Assembly (NCBI RefSeq): GCF_014652315.1
Contig: NZ_BMYO01000008.1
Span: 186,001-250,000 of the forward strand
DNA: 64,000 nucleotides
Direction of reading: 5' to 3'
Origin: Jeongeupia chitinilytica
GTDB lineage: Bacteria; Pseudomonadota; Gammaproteobacteria; Burkholderiales; Chitinibacteraceae
Shown: piece by piece, positions 1-8,003 of the stretch
Numbering within the stretch: the stretch's first letter is position 1
Layout of the letters: each line of letters begins with the position of its first letter
Translations under genes and position numbers: made by a program
The notes under the pieces: generated by a model
Databases searched by the model: none
What the model was told of the DNA's origin: nothing
What the model saw: the letters and a program-made list of their open reading frames with translations, nothing else

Positions 1-357
1 CTGCCCGGTGATCAGGTCGCGGGTCTGCGCCGACATCCGGCCCTCGCGGAACGCCTGCTCGGCTTGCGCGGTCTTAGGGTAGTCCAGCTCGTAAAAGGTG
101 ATGAAGCGATGCGATTTGCGAATCGCCCGGATCCGGTAGTCGCCGCGCGGCGTGGTGTTGTCGCCGCGGTAGTGGACATCGGACACGCCGCCGCTGCCGA
201 TGGCGACATGGTCGACGGTGACCAGCGGTACGCCCGAGGTCGAATACACGGTCAGCGTCTGGGCGGCCGTGTCGACCAGCGTCCACGGTTCGGCACGGGC
301 GGGCAGCGCGGTGAGCAGCAGTGCGGTCAGGGCAAGGCGGATCAGGGCGGCAGGCAT
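1..357 (-). CDS. L,D-transpeptidase (YkuD) family protein, N-terminal part only
   Basis: Partial gene running off the left edge of the window; 119 codons are visible and its 3' end is missing. The protein opens with a clear signal peptide (MPAALIRLALTALLLTALPARA) followed by the beginning of a YkuD fold: WTLVDTAAQTLTVY, then a G-rich stretch and DNTTPRGDYRI. Family members form 3-3 cross-links in peptidoglycan or attach proteins to it, in the periplasm. The catalytic HxnSHGC segment would lie beyond the edge and cannot be checked. The start is fixed by the signal peptide and by GGAGTGAG just upstream. It is divergent to the next gene, with 30 bases between the two starts. Confidence 0.8.
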   Translation of the reverse strand, partial: MPAALIRLALTALLLTALPARAEPWTLVDTAAQTLTVYSTSGVPLVTVDHVAIGSGGVSDVHYRGDNTTPRGDYRIRAIRKSHRFITFYELDYPKTAQAEQAFREGRMSAQTRDLITGQ

Positions 358-387
358 CGTCTCACTCCATGGCGCGCCATTGCAGCA

Positions 388-1422
388 ATGGCGGCCGTGC
401 TGGTTTCGACCGTCACCGTCGCGGCGACGTTCCCCTTACCCAAGGATGGCAGCACCGTGGTCGGGGAAGTCAAGGTCGTCGTGCCGACGCCCGACAACAC
501 CCTGCTCGATCTGATGCGCCATTTCGACCTCGGCTACGCCGAAATCACCAGCGCCAATCCCAAGGTATCGGTGTGGACACCGAAACCGGGCACCCGGGTG
601 GTGATTCCGACCCGGTTCATCCTGCCACCCAAACCGTGGGAAGGCATCGTCGTCAACATTCCGCAGCGGCGGATGTTCTACTTTCCGCCGGCAAAGAAAG
701 GCCAGCCGGCCCAGGTGATCACCTATCCGATCAGCATCGCCCGCGAAGGCTGGTCGACACCGCTCGGCACCAGCAAGGTTATCGCCAAGTACCGCGATCC
801 GGGCTGGTTCGTGCCCAAGAGCATCCGCGACGAGCATCGCGAGGAAGAGGGCGTCGAGCTGCCCGAGTATTTTCCGCCCGGGCCGGACAATCCGATGGGG
901 ATGCTGGCGATGCGAACCGGCTGGCCCGGCATCTACCTGCACGCGACCAACCGGCCGTGGGGGATCGGCATGCGGACCAGCCATGGCTGCATGCATCTGT
1001 ATCCGGAAGATGCCGCCGAACTGTTTCCGCAACTCAAGGTCGGCACGCCGTTCCGCGTCGTCAACCAGCCGGTGCTGGTCGGCGATGCCGGCGGCCAGGT
1101 GTGGATGGCGACCTACGAGGGCGTGGGCGAGTACCCGGATCAGGCGGCGCCGGCGACACTGGCCGCCAGCCTGCTCGATCAGCGCATCATGGACGCGGTA
1201 CTGTCGGACCGGCCACTGGATCAGGCGCGTGTGCATCAGCTGCTGGCGAAACCGAGTGCGGTACCGCAGGTACTGAACGCCGACAGCCCGTCGCTGGCCG
1301 CCGTTCTGGCCGGCATCGCTGCTGAACCCTATGCCTTCGCGCCCTACGGCATCGACGCCAACGACGCTTCGCTGCCCGAGCCGCGCCAGCGCAGCGACGA
1401 TGCCGCGTCGGTGTCGCCCTGA
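388..1422 (+). CDS. L,D-transpeptidase (ErfK/YbiS/YcfS type)
   Basis: Predicted periplasmic L,D-transpeptidase of 344 residues if the ATG at 388 is used. After a hydrophobic export segment (AAVLVSTVTVAA) comes a LysM-like region (about residues 25-70, NTLLDLMRHFDLGYAEI...NP), then the YkuD catalytic domain with HATNRPWGIG and the active-site block TSHGCMHLYPED (catalytic Cys, about residue 200). About 110 residues follow the catalytic domain and hold no domain I recognise. The start is uncertain: no good ribosome site precedes ATG 388, and a positively charged n-region would need a start slightly upstream (an ATT at 379 is in frame). It pairs divergently with another L,D-transpeptidase and converges on rnk. 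Confidence 0.85.
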   Translation: MAAVLVSTVTVAATFPLPKDGSTVVGEVKVVVPTPDNTLLDLMRHFDLGYAEITSANPKVSVWTPKPGTRVVIPTRFILPPKPWEGIVVNIPQRRMFYFPPAKKGQPAQVITYPISIAREGWSTPLGTSKVIAKYRDPGWFVPKSIRDEHREEEGVELPEYFPPGPDNPMGMLAMRTGWPGIYLHATNRPWGIGMRTSHGCMHLYPEDAAELFPQLKVGTPFRVVNQPVLVGDAGGQVWMATYEGVGEYPDQAAPATLAASLLDQRIMDAVLSDRPLDQARVHQLLAKPSAVPQVLNADSPSLAAVLAGIAAEPYAFAPYGIDANDASLPEPRQRSDDAASVSP

Positions 1423-1429
1423 CGCCGGC

Positions 1430-1843
1430 TCAGCGGCCGAATTCGCCGGCGCGTTCCGGCTGGTAGACGACGTCGAGGATCTTCACGCTGGTGTTGCCGC
1501 CGCCGGGCGCCGGCCAGCTGATCTGCTGACCGACCGACAGGCCGAGCAGGGCGCTGCCGACCGGTGCGGTAATCGAGATCTGGTCGGTTTCGCCGCTCAG
1601 GTCTTTCGGATAGCACAAGGTCAGCTCGAAAGGCTGGCCCGAACCGGCAATCTCGAAACGGACGCGCGAACGCATCGTCACCACGTCGCCGGGCATGTCC
1701 TCCGGCTCGAGCAGGGTTGCCCGGTCGAGTTCGGCGCGCAGGGCCGCAGCCCCCGGAAAGGCACTGGCCGGCAGCGTGTCGATCAGTTCGTACAGGCGAT
1801 CGGCATCGAGCGACGACACCGTTATCGGAGGTAATGCGGACAT
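1430..1843 (-). CDS. rnk: Regulator of nucleoside diphosphate kinase (Rnk/GreA-GreB family)
   Basis: 137 residues, the usual length of Rnk. An N-terminal short helical region is followed by a GreA/GreB C-terminal (FKBP-like) domain: VTMRSRVRFEI, LTLCYPKDLSGETDQISITAPVGSALLGLSVGQ. Rnk binds RNA polymerase near the secondary channel like Gre factors but lacks the long coiled coil, and was named for its effect on nucleoside diphosphate kinase levels. The gene is monocistronic, facing the L,D-transpeptidase with only 7 bases between the stop codons and divergent from the ribB leader. Confidence 0.88.
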   Translation of the reverse strand: MSALPPITVSSLDADRLYELIDTLPASAFPGAAALRAELDRATLLEPEDMPGDVVTMRSRVRFEIAGSGQPFELTLCYPKDLSGETDQISITAPVGSALLGLSVGQQISWPAPGGGNTSVKILDVVYQPERAGEFGR

Positions 1844-2027
1844 GGGAAGGCCTCATCAGGTTGCATGAAATGCATTAGACCGATTTGTCCGGCTTGGTTC
1901 CCCGGCGACATGCGGTCCGTGACCGATGTGCGTGTACCGCGCGCGTTCGGGATAGCCGCAGCTGCCGCGACGGCGACCGTTTTGTTAACATCCGAATCGT
2001 CGCGGCCTTGGTCGCGGCACCATGCGT

Positions 2028-2163
2028 CTTCAGGGCGGGGCGGAATTCCCCACCGGCGGTAGGGGCTCGATCGGGCCCGAGCCCGCGAGCGCCTGCGCAA
2101 GCAGGGTCAGCAGATCCGGTCCGATGCCGGAGCCGACGGTCACAGTCCGGATGAGAGAAGACC
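2028..2163 (+). promoter_or_regulatory. FMN riboswitch (RFN element)
   Basis: The segment carries the conserved RFN blocks in order: CTTCAGGGCGGGG at the 5' side, AATTCCCCACCGGCGGTAG, a variable arm (GAGCCCGCGAG), GTCAGCAGATCCGGT, GCCGGAGCCGACGGTCACAG and the closing GTCCGGATGAGAGAAGA. It sits about 100 bases upstream of ribB. Between aptamer and gene is a short GC hairpin (ACCCGG-TT-CCGGGT, 2207-2220) that may belong to the expression platform. FMN binding would be expected to lower ribB expression. Confidence 0.95.
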
Positions 2164-2262
2164 AGGTGCACCCGCATGCCGAAGGGCAGGCGGGTGGCCG
2201 TCTCCGACCCGGTTCCGGGTTGGCCCTGAACGCTTTCGCCAATTCTGCGGAGCGTTTCCCCG

Positions 2263-2937
2263 ATGTCCAGGCCTGAATCCAGATTCGACCAGTATTTTTC
2301 CTCCACTAATCCCCGGCAACGGCTCGAAGCCGCCGTCATCGCTACCGGCATCGGTCGGCCGGTCGTCTTGCTCGACGACGAAGACCGCGAGAACGAGGCC
2401 GACCTGATCATCGCCGCCGAGCGCATCGATGCGGCCGGCATGGCGCAGATGATCCGCGACGGCAGCGGTATCGTCTGCCTGTGCCTGAGCGATGCCGCGC
2501 TGACGCGGCTGCAATTGCCACAGATGGTCGCGCGCAACGGCAGCCGCAACAGTACCGCGTTCACGGTGTCGATCGAAGCACGCGACGGCGTGTCGACCGG
2601 CGTATCGGCCGTCGACCGGGTGACCACGATCCGCGCGGCGCTGAGCCTCGACCCGGCGCAGCTTGTCAGCCCCGGCCACGTCTTCCCGCTGCGCGGCCGC
2701 CCCGGCGGCGTGCTCGAACGCCGCGGCCATACCGAAGGCTCGATCGAGCTGGCGAAACTCGCAGGCCTGGGCGACGCATCGGTGCTGTGCGAGCTGATGA
2801 ATCCGGACGGCACGATGATGCGCGGTGACACGGTGATCGCCTACGCCGAGCAGCAAGGCTTGCCGGTGCTGACAATTGAAGACCTCGTCTGGTACCGGCA
2901 GCAGGCGCGACAGAGCGAGGCGGCGATGGCCGCCTGA
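2263..2937 (+). CDS. ribB: 3,4-dihydroxy-2-butanone 4-phosphate synthase
   Basis: Converts ribulose 5-phosphate to 3,4-dihydroxy-2-butanone 4-phosphate and formate, supplying the four-carbon unit of riboflavin. The 224 residues correspond to the stand-alone RibB, without a GTP cyclohydrolase II half. Family signatures are present: LLDDEDRENEADLI (acidic metal/substrate loop), STAFTVSIEA, GVSTGVSAVDR and SPGHVFPLR, then RRGHTEGSIELAKLAG near the C-terminus. GGAG lies about 10 bases before the ATG. Expression is very likely controlled by the FMN riboswitch just upstream. Confidence 0.96.
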   Translation: MSRPESRFDQYFSSTNPRQRLEAAVIATGIGRPVVLLDDEDRENEADLIIAAERIDAAGMAQMIRDGSGIVCLCLSDAALTRLQLPQMVARNGSRNSTAFTVSIEARDGVSTGVSAVDRVTTIRAALSLDPAQLVSPGHVFPLRGRPGGVLERRGHTEGSIELAKLAGLGDASVLCELMNPDGTMMRGDTVIAYAEQQGLPVLTIEDLVWYRQQARQSEAAMAA

Positions 2938-2941
2938 TGAA

Positions 2942-2970
2942 AAACGGCACGCCTTGGCGTGCCGTTTGTT
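2942..2970 (+). terminator. Intrinsic terminator after ribB, probably bidirectional
   Basis: A 12-bp perfect stem AAACGGCACGCC / GGCGTGCCGTTT with a tight TT loop is followed by GTTTT. It lies between the convergent ribB and hemW genes; the A-run on the 5' side could also give a U-tract to transcripts from hemW. Confidence 0.85.
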
Positions 2971-2989
2971 TTCCTGGGGTGCAGCCCTG

Positions 2990-4204
2990 CTAGTCGGGCA
3001 AAAAACGCTCGAGCAAGGTATTGAGAAAACGTCGGCCCTGTTCGGTCGGCTTGACGTGCTCGAGGTCGCGTTCGAGCAGGCCTTCGGCACAGGCGCGGTC
3101 GATCTCGTGGATCACCTTGGTCAACGGCAGGCCGGTGCGCTCGGTGAACAGGTTCAGTGCGAAACCATCGGTCAGCCGCAGTGCGTTGAGCATGAACTCG
3201 AACGGCAGCTGTTCGAGCGTGATCGCGTCCTCGGTCTGCACCGCGCCGCCCTCGTGCATCTTGGCGAGGTAGTCGGCCGGCTGCTTGTAACGCATCTGCC
3301 GGATCACCCGGTCGGGGAAGCTGATCTTGGCGTGTGCACCGGCACCGATGCCGAGGTAGTCGCCGAAGCGCCAGTAGTTGAGGTTGTGCCTGGCCTGGCG
3401 CTTGGGCTGGGCGAAGGCGCTGGTCTCGTAGTGCTCGAAACCGGCGGCGGCGAGCCGTGCCTCGATCGCGTCCTGCATGTCGGCGGCGAGGTCGTCGTCG
3501 GGCACCGCCGGCGGGTAGCGGTGGAACAGCGTGTTCGGTTCCAGCGTCAGGTGGTAGGCGCTGACGTGGGTCGAGCCGGCGGCGATCGCCGTGTCGATGT
3601 CCTGCAGTGCCTCGGCCAGCGTCTGCTGCGGCAGCGCGTACATCAGGTCGAGGTTGAAGTTGTCGAAATGGCGGTGGGCGATCTCGATCGCCCGGTGCGC
3701 CGCGTCGCGGTCGTGGATGCGGCCGAGCGCCTTGAGCTTGGCATCGTCGAAGCTCTGGATGCCGATCGACAGCCGGTTGATGCCGGCGTCGGCAAAGCCG
3801 GCGAACTTGTCGGCTTCGAACGTGCCCGGATTGGCTTCGAGGGTGATTTCGGCATCGGGCAGCAGCTTGACCCGGGCGCGGATCGCCGCGAGCAGCCGGT
3901 CCATCGATTCGGCCGAGAACAGGCTCGGCGTGCCGCCGCCCATGAAGATCGACGTGACCGGCCGACCCCACACCAGCGGCAGACAGGATTCGAGGTCGGC
4001 GATCAGCGCGTCGACGTATTGCGACTCGAGCGTGGCATCGAGCCGGCCGTCGTCGCCGTTGCCGCCAAACTTGAGGGCGTGCGAGTTGAAGTCGCAGTAC
4101 GGGCACTTCTTCACGCACCACGGGAAATGGATGTACAGCGCCAGCGGCGGCAGGGCGGTCAGGCCCCAGTTGCTGCGGGTCGTCGGGAGTGAGATCGTCG
4201 TCAT
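2990..4204 (-). CDS. hemW: Radical SAM heme chaperone HemW
   Basis: 404 residues, slightly longer than the usual 380 or so. The radical-SAM cluster motif CVKKCPYC holds Cys30, Cys34 and Cys37, followed by DFNSH; GGGTPSLF and the HemN C-terminal domain region (RHNLNYWRFGDYLGIGAGAH) are present. The absence of the CxxxCxxCxC arrangement of genuine coproporphyrinogen dehydrogenase HemN points to HemW, which inserts heme into respiratory proteins. It is the last gene of a minus-strand run starting at rph and begins 1 base after the stop of the preceding small gene. Confidence 0.92.
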   Translation of the reverse strand: MTTISLPTTRSNWGLTALPPLALYIHFPWCVKKCPYCDFNSHALKFGGNGDDGRLDATLESQYVDALIADLESCLPLVWGRPVTSIFMGGGTPSLFSAESMDRLLAAIRARVKLLPDAEITLEANPGTFEADKFAGFADAGINRLSIGIQSFDDAKLKALGRIHDRDAAHRAIEIAHRHFDNFNLDLMYALPQQTLAEALQDIDTAIAAGSTHVSAYHLTLEPNTLFHRYPPAVPDDDLAADMQDAIEARLAAAGFEHYETSAFAQPKRQARHNLNYWRFGDYLGIGAGAHAKISFPDRVIRQMRYKQPADYLAKMHEGGAVQTEDAITLEQLPFEFMLNALRLTDGFALNLFTERTGLPLTKVIHEIDRACAEGLLERDLEHVKPTEQGRRFLNTLLERFLPD

Positions 4205-4205
4205 G

Positions 4206-4748
4206 TCATTGCCCCGGATACGGCCGGGGCACCGAATACAGATGGATGAGCCGGCGTTGATGCCAGCGATAGTAGTTCACGCCCCGCGGGTGGCTGGGGT
4301 CGCCCGGGGTGCCGAGCACGATCAGCAGTTCGCTGTCCGGGCGAAAGATCAATCCGCCTTCCGCGTCGATCCGGTTGGACAGATTGTTGGTCTGAATGTC
4401 GCGAAGGGCGTCCGGCAGGTAGACCTGCCCGGTCGTACGGTCGATCAGCGCGGCAGTCTGGCACGCCGAACCGCATCCCCACCAGACCAGTGTCAGTGCG
4501 CCGGCGAAGTTTGCGGTGCGGGGGGCTGCCGTCAAACGGCCGCGGAACTGCCATGCCGGGGAACCGGGGGTCAGCACCAGCGTCGCGGGGCTGGAAGCCG
4601 GGAGGTGGCGAGCCGGAAAACGACCGGCCCGAGGTGCGTCGCGGTGCCCGAGATCGGCCGGAATGATGGTGTAGGCGTCGATGTCGTCATTGGCGAAGGC
4701 GGCCATGGCGATGCAGCCTGCCATTGCCATGACCCACCGGAGTGTCAT
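4206..4748 (-). CDS. Secreted protein of unknown function
   Basis: 180 residues with a signal peptide (MTLRWVMAMAGCIAMAAFA) and no domain I recognise. The mature part has two close cysteines (WWGCGSACQ, about residue 92) likely to form a disulfide, and a C-terminal half rich in beta-type segments (GLIFRPDSELLIVLGTPG, GVNYYRWHQRRLIHLYSV). Periplasmic location is inferred. It overlaps the upstream 77-residue gene by an ATGA and is 1 base from hemW, so it is translated as part of the rph-hemW run. Confidence 0.75.
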   Translation of the reverse strand: MTLRWVMAMAGCIAMAAFANDDIDAYTIIPADLGHRDAPRAGRFPARHLPASSPATLVLTPGSPAWQFRGRLTAAPRTANFAGALTLVWWGCGSACQTAALIDRTTGQVYLPDALRDIQTNNLSNRIDAEGGLIFRPDSELLIVLGTPGDPSHPRGVNYYRWHQRRLIHLYSVPRPYPGQ

Positions 4749-4978
4749 TCGCGCCCGGCGTACGGGTTGTGCAGGGCATCGACCAGTTTGTGCAGCACAT
4801 CCTTCATCTGCGCTTCGGAGACTTCCATCAGGATGCCGTCCTCAAGTGCGTCCTGCATCAGCTGGGCGATTTCATCGAGATTCTCGTTCATGACCTTGAC
4901 CTTTTCGGTGCACGACACGACCGAGCCGTCGTCGCGGTGCCAGATGGCGTAGCGGGCTTCGTTGCTGCACGCGCTCAT
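4745..4978 (-). CDS. Small conserved-looking protein of unknown function
   Basis: 77 residues, cytosolic by appearance: N-terminal half MSACSNEARYAIWHRDDG, then an acidic helical C-terminal half (ENLDEIAQLMQDALEDG, SEAQMKDVLHKLVDAL). No recognised family. Support for it being real is its position: its start overlaps the rdgB stop by ATGA and its stop overlaps the next start by ATGA, so translation is coupled on both sides. The function cannot be stated from sequence. Confidence 0.7.
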   Translation of the reverse strand: MSACSNEARYAIWHRDDGSVVSCTEKVKVMNENLDEIAQLMQDALEDGILMEVSEAQMKDVLHKLVDALHNPYAGRE

Positions 4979-5574
4979 AGCTGCGTTTCCCTGAGCTTGT
5001 CGACCAGCACCCGCAGCGCGCGGCCGCGGTGCGAGATCGCGGCCTTCTCGTCGGCGCTGATTTCGGCGACGGTGCGGTCGTATTGCTGCAGCAGGAACAG
5101 CGGGTCGTAGCCGAAGCCGCCGTCACCGCGCGGTGCGTCGATGATCGTGCCGGTGCAGATGCCGTCGGCGATCAGCGGTTGCGGATCCTGTTCGTTGCGT
5201 ACCAGTACCAGCGCGGCATAGTAGTAGGCGCTGCGGTCGGCGTGGCCGGCCAGCTCGGCCAGCAGCTTTTCGTTGTTGCGGGCGTCCGATTTCGGCTCGC
5301 CGGCGTAGCGCGCCGAATACACGCCCGGTGCGCCACCGAGCGCGTGCACGCAGATGCCCGAATCGTCGGCCAGCGCCGGCAGGCCGGTGATGCGGCTGGC
5401 GTGGCGTGCCTTGGCCAGCGCGTTCTCGACGAAGGTGCCGAACGGTTCCGGGCATTCGGGGACACCCATCTCGCCCTGCGGCACGATCTCGAGGCCGAGC
5501 GGCGCGAGCAGGTGGCGGAATTCGCGGATCTTGCCGGCGTTGTTGCTGGCGAGGACGATTTTTTTCATGGTCAT
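4975..5574 (-). CDS. rdgB: XTP/dITP diphosphatase (RdgB/HAM1)
   Basis: Hydrolyses non-canonical purine nucleoside triphosphates (XTP, dITP, ITP) to monophosphates, cleaning the nucleotide pool. About 199 residues, normal length. Diagnostic motifs: VLASNNAGKIREF at the N-terminus, FVENALAKARHA, LADDSGICVHALGGAPGVYSAR, GDGGFGYDPLF and AISHRGRAL. Two in-frame ATGs (5574 and 5568) are possible; the first is 1 base after the retropepsin stop and the second removes two residues. Neither has a strong ribosome site, consistent with translational coupling. Confidence 0.95.
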   Translation of the reverse strand: MTMKKIVLASNNAGKIREFRHLLAPLGLEIVPQGEMGVPECPEPFGTFVENALAKARHASRITGLPALADDSGICVHALGGAPGVYSARYAGEPKSDARNNEKLLAELAGHADRSAYYYAALVLVRNEQDPQPLIADGICTGTIIDAPRGDGGFGYDPLFLLQQYDRTVAEISADEKAAISHRGRALRVLVDKLRETQL

Positions 5575-5575
5575 G

Positions 5576-6211
5576 TCAGTAGGTTTTCTTGGTCAGCGTC
5601 AGCAGGTCGTTGTCCCGCTTCATCTGGAAACGGCTCAGCGCGGAGTTGCCGAGCAGGGCGATATCGAGGGTGTCGCCGTTCTGTACCGAGACGTCGACGT
5701 CGTAGAGCATTACGTTGCCGACCTGCACCTGCGGCACCTTGGCGATCCAGACGCTGATCTTGCCGTTGGCGGTGCTGGCGGTGCCTTCGCGGCCTTTTCG
5801 GTAATCGATCTTCATCTTGTCGGCGACGTTGCTGCTGAGCGAGATGAAGCTCGCGCCGGTGTCGACCACGGCTTTCTGGGCGATGCCGTTGATGCGCAGA
5901 TCGGTATAGAAATGGCCGCCGCGGTCGGCGGTCAGCGTCAGGCTGCCGCCGCTGTTGTCGCGTCCGCCGCTGACCGTGTAGCCCTCGCCCAGGACCAGGC
6001 GCTTCTGTGCACCGCCGGCGTCGATCGTTGCGGCATCACCGTTCAGCGCCAGCAGCCTGATGCTGCCGATGCTCTGGCCGACCGAGACGGTGCGTTGTGC
6101 TCCGTCGATGTTCAGGATGGCCTTGTTGCCGAGTACCGCCATCAGCGTGATGTTGGTGGCGAAGGCGGCGGGGGCGAACAGGGCGACGGCGAGAGCGGCG
6201 GCAAGCTTCAT
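5576..6211 (-). CDS. Retropepsin-like aspartic protease, secreted (clan AA, TIGR02281-like)
   Basis: 211 residues. A signal peptide (MKLAAALAVALFAPAAFA) is followed by a small beta-rich region (about residues 20-80) and a single retropepsin-type domain (about 98-211) with the active-site triad DTGAS at Asp117, in the context KAVVDTGASFISLS, and a second conserved strand VGNVMLYDVDVSVQ...LLGNSALSRFQM. Retropepsins act as dimers; in bacteria of this type the substrate is unknown. The ATG overlaps the dusA stop by ATGA. Confidence 0.85.
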   Translation of the reverse strand: MKLAAALAVALFAPAAFATNITLMAVLGNKAILNIDGAQRTVSVGQSIGSIRLLALNGDAATIDAGGAQKRLVLGEGYTVSGGRDNSGGSLTLTADRGGHFYTDLRINGIAQKAVVDTGASFISLSSNVADKMKIDYRKGREGTASTANGKISVWIAKVPQVQVGNVMLYDVDVSVQNGDTLDIALLGNSALSRFQMKRDNDLLTLTKKTY

Positions 6212-7212
6212 GCGTGCGAGGGTTCCGGTGATTGCATCTGCGCCAGCGCCGCCTCGATCAGCGGCCAGCCGGCATCCTTGAGCAGTTTGGCGTCGGACAG
6301 CGTGCGGCGCCAGCCGCGTGCGCCGCGTTCGCCCTGATACAGGCCGAGCACGTGGCGGGTGAAAAAGCGCAACGGCGTCCCGGCCGCGAGCTCGGCTTCG
6401 ACGAAAGGCCGCAGCGCGTGCATCGCCGCCTCGCGGCTGGCCGGGCGTGCGTCGTGACCGTAGTAGCGTGCGTCGACCTCGGCGAGCATCCACGGATTGT
6501 GATACGCCTCGCGACCGACCATCACGCCGTCGACGTGGCCGAGGTGCCCCGCGATCTCGTCGTGCGTCGTGATGCCGCCGTTGACGAGGATTTCCAGTTG
6601 CGGGAAGTCGCGCTTGAGCCGGTAGACGTAGTCGTACTTCAGCGGCGGAATGTCGCGGTTTTCCTTCGGGCTCAGGCCTTTGAGGATGGCGTTGCGGGCA
6701 TGGACGATGAAGGTCGTCACCCCGGCCGCGGCGTGGACATGGCCGACGAAATCGCGCAGGAATCCGTAATCCTCGACCGCGTCGATGCCGATCCGGTGCT
6801 TGACGGTCACATCGATCCCGCAGGCATCGCGCATGGCCTTGAGGCAGTCCGATACCAGTCGCGGTTCGAGCATCAGGCAGGCGCCGAAGCTGCCGGACTG
6901 CACGCGCTCGGACGGGCAGCCGACATTGAGGTTGACCTCGTCGTAGCCCCAGTCTTCGGCGATCCTGGCGCATTTGGCCAGATCCGCCGGATCGGAGCCG
7001 CCGAGCTGGAGCGCCAGCGGATTCTCGACGTCGTCGAAGCGCAGATGGCGCATCTTGTCGCCGTGCAGGATGGCACCGGTGTTGACCATTTCGGTGTACA
7101 GCCAGGCGTCGCGGCTCAGCTCGCGGGCGAAACGCCGGTAAAAGCGGTCGGTCCAGTCGAGCATCGGCGCGATGCTGAAGCGCCGCGACGGCCGTTTCAC
7201 TGCACCGCTCAT
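6208..7212 (-). CDS. dusA: tRNA-dihydrouridine(20/20a) synthase
   Basis: FMN enzyme that reduces uridines 20 and 20a in the tRNA D-loop. 334 residues from the ATG at 7212, normal for DusA. The TIM-barrel start reads RFSIAPMLDWTDRFYR, then TEMVNTGAI, the block VNLNVGCPSERVQSGSFGACLM with catalytic Cys112, VTVKHRIGID, FIVHARNA and VNGGI. DusA subtype is suggested by HARNAILKGLSPKENRDIPPL. The start overlaps the rph stop by ATGA and the stop overlaps the retropepsin start by ATGA. Confidence 0.93.
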   Translation of the reverse strand: MSGAVKRPSRRFSIAPMLDWTDRFYRRFARELSRDAWLYTEMVNTGAILHGDKMRHLRFDDVENPLALQLGGSDPADLAKCARIAEDWGYDEVNLNVGCPSERVQSGSFGACLMLEPRLVSDCLKAMRDACGIDVTVKHRIGIDAVEDYGFLRDFVGHVHAAAGVTTFIVHARNAILKGLSPKENRDIPPLKYDYVYRLKRDFPQLEILVNGGITTHDEIAGHLGHVDGVMVGREAYHNPWMLAEVDARYYGHDARPASREAAMHALRPFVEAELAAGTPLRFFTRHVLGLYQGERGARGWRRTLSDAKLLKDAGWPLIEAALAQMQSPEPSHA

Positions 7213-7925
7213 GCTGCCAGCGCCGCCTTCTGGGCCGCGATCAGTTCGCGGATGCCGGCGTCGGCCAGGTCGAGCAGTGCGTTCATTTCGTCGCGCGAAA
7301 ACGGTACGCCCTCGGCCGTGCCCTGGACTTCGATGAACTGGCCGCTGTCGGTCATCACGACGTTCATGTCGGTTTCGCAGTCCGAGTCTTCCGGGTAGTC
7401 GAGGTCGAGCACCGGCGTGTCCTGGTAAACGCCGACCGAGATCGCGGCGACATGCTGGCGGATCGGGCTTTGTTCGAGCTTGCCGGCGGCGATCAGGCCG
7501 TTGATGGCATCGGTCAGCGCGACGAAGGCGCCGGTGATGCTGGCGGTACGGGTGCCGCCGTCGGCCTGGATCACGTCGCAATCGATGACGATCTGCCGCT
7601 CGCCCAGTGCGGCGAGATCGACGACGGCGCGCAGGCTGCGGCCGATCAGGCGCTGGATTTCCTGGGTGCGACCCGATTGCTTGCCGGCGGCGGCTTCGCG
7701 CTTCATCCGGCTGCCGGTCGAACGCGGCAGCATGCCGTACTCGGCGGTCACCCAGCCCTGACCCTTGCCGCGCAGGAAGGGCGGCACGTTTTCTTCGACG
7801 CTGGCGGTGCACAGCACCTTGGTGTCGCCGAACTCGACCAGCACGCTGCCTTCGGCGTGACGGGTGTAGTGGCGGGTGAGGCGGACGGGGCGCAGCTGCG
7901 CGGGGGTACGGCTGGACGGGCGCAT
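7209..7925 (-). CDS. rph: Ribonuclease PH
   Basis: Phosphorolytic 3'-to-5' exoribonuclease that trims tRNA precursors. 238 residues from the ATG at 7925, exactly the family length. The N-terminus MRPSSRTPAQLRPV is typical, and GSVLVEFGDTKVLCTAS, GWVTAEYGMLPRST, RSLRAVVDL, QADGGTRTASITGAFVAL and DLDYPEDSDCETDMNVVMT are all present. An ATG at 7931 is in frame, but its AAGG abuts the codon, whereas it is 6 bases from ATG 7925. First gene of the run leading to hemW. Confidence 0.96.
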   Translation of the reverse strand: MRPSSRTPAQLRPVRLTRHYTRHAEGSVLVEFGDTKVLCTASVEENVPPFLRGKGQGWVTAEYGMLPRSTGSRMKREAAAGKQSGRTQEIQRLIGRSLRAVVDLAALGERQIVIDCDVIQADGGTRTASITGAFVALTDAINGLIAAGKLEQSPIRQHVAAISVGVYQDTPVLDLDYPEDSDCETDMNVVMTDSGQFIEVQGTAEGVPFSRDEMNALLDLADAGIRELIAAQKAALAA

Positions 7926-8003
7926 GATCATCCTTGGTTCAATCGAATCAAGGGATTATACCGCCGGGGTGGCCGGCAGCCGTGCGAATATTGCCCTGCC
8001 GGC

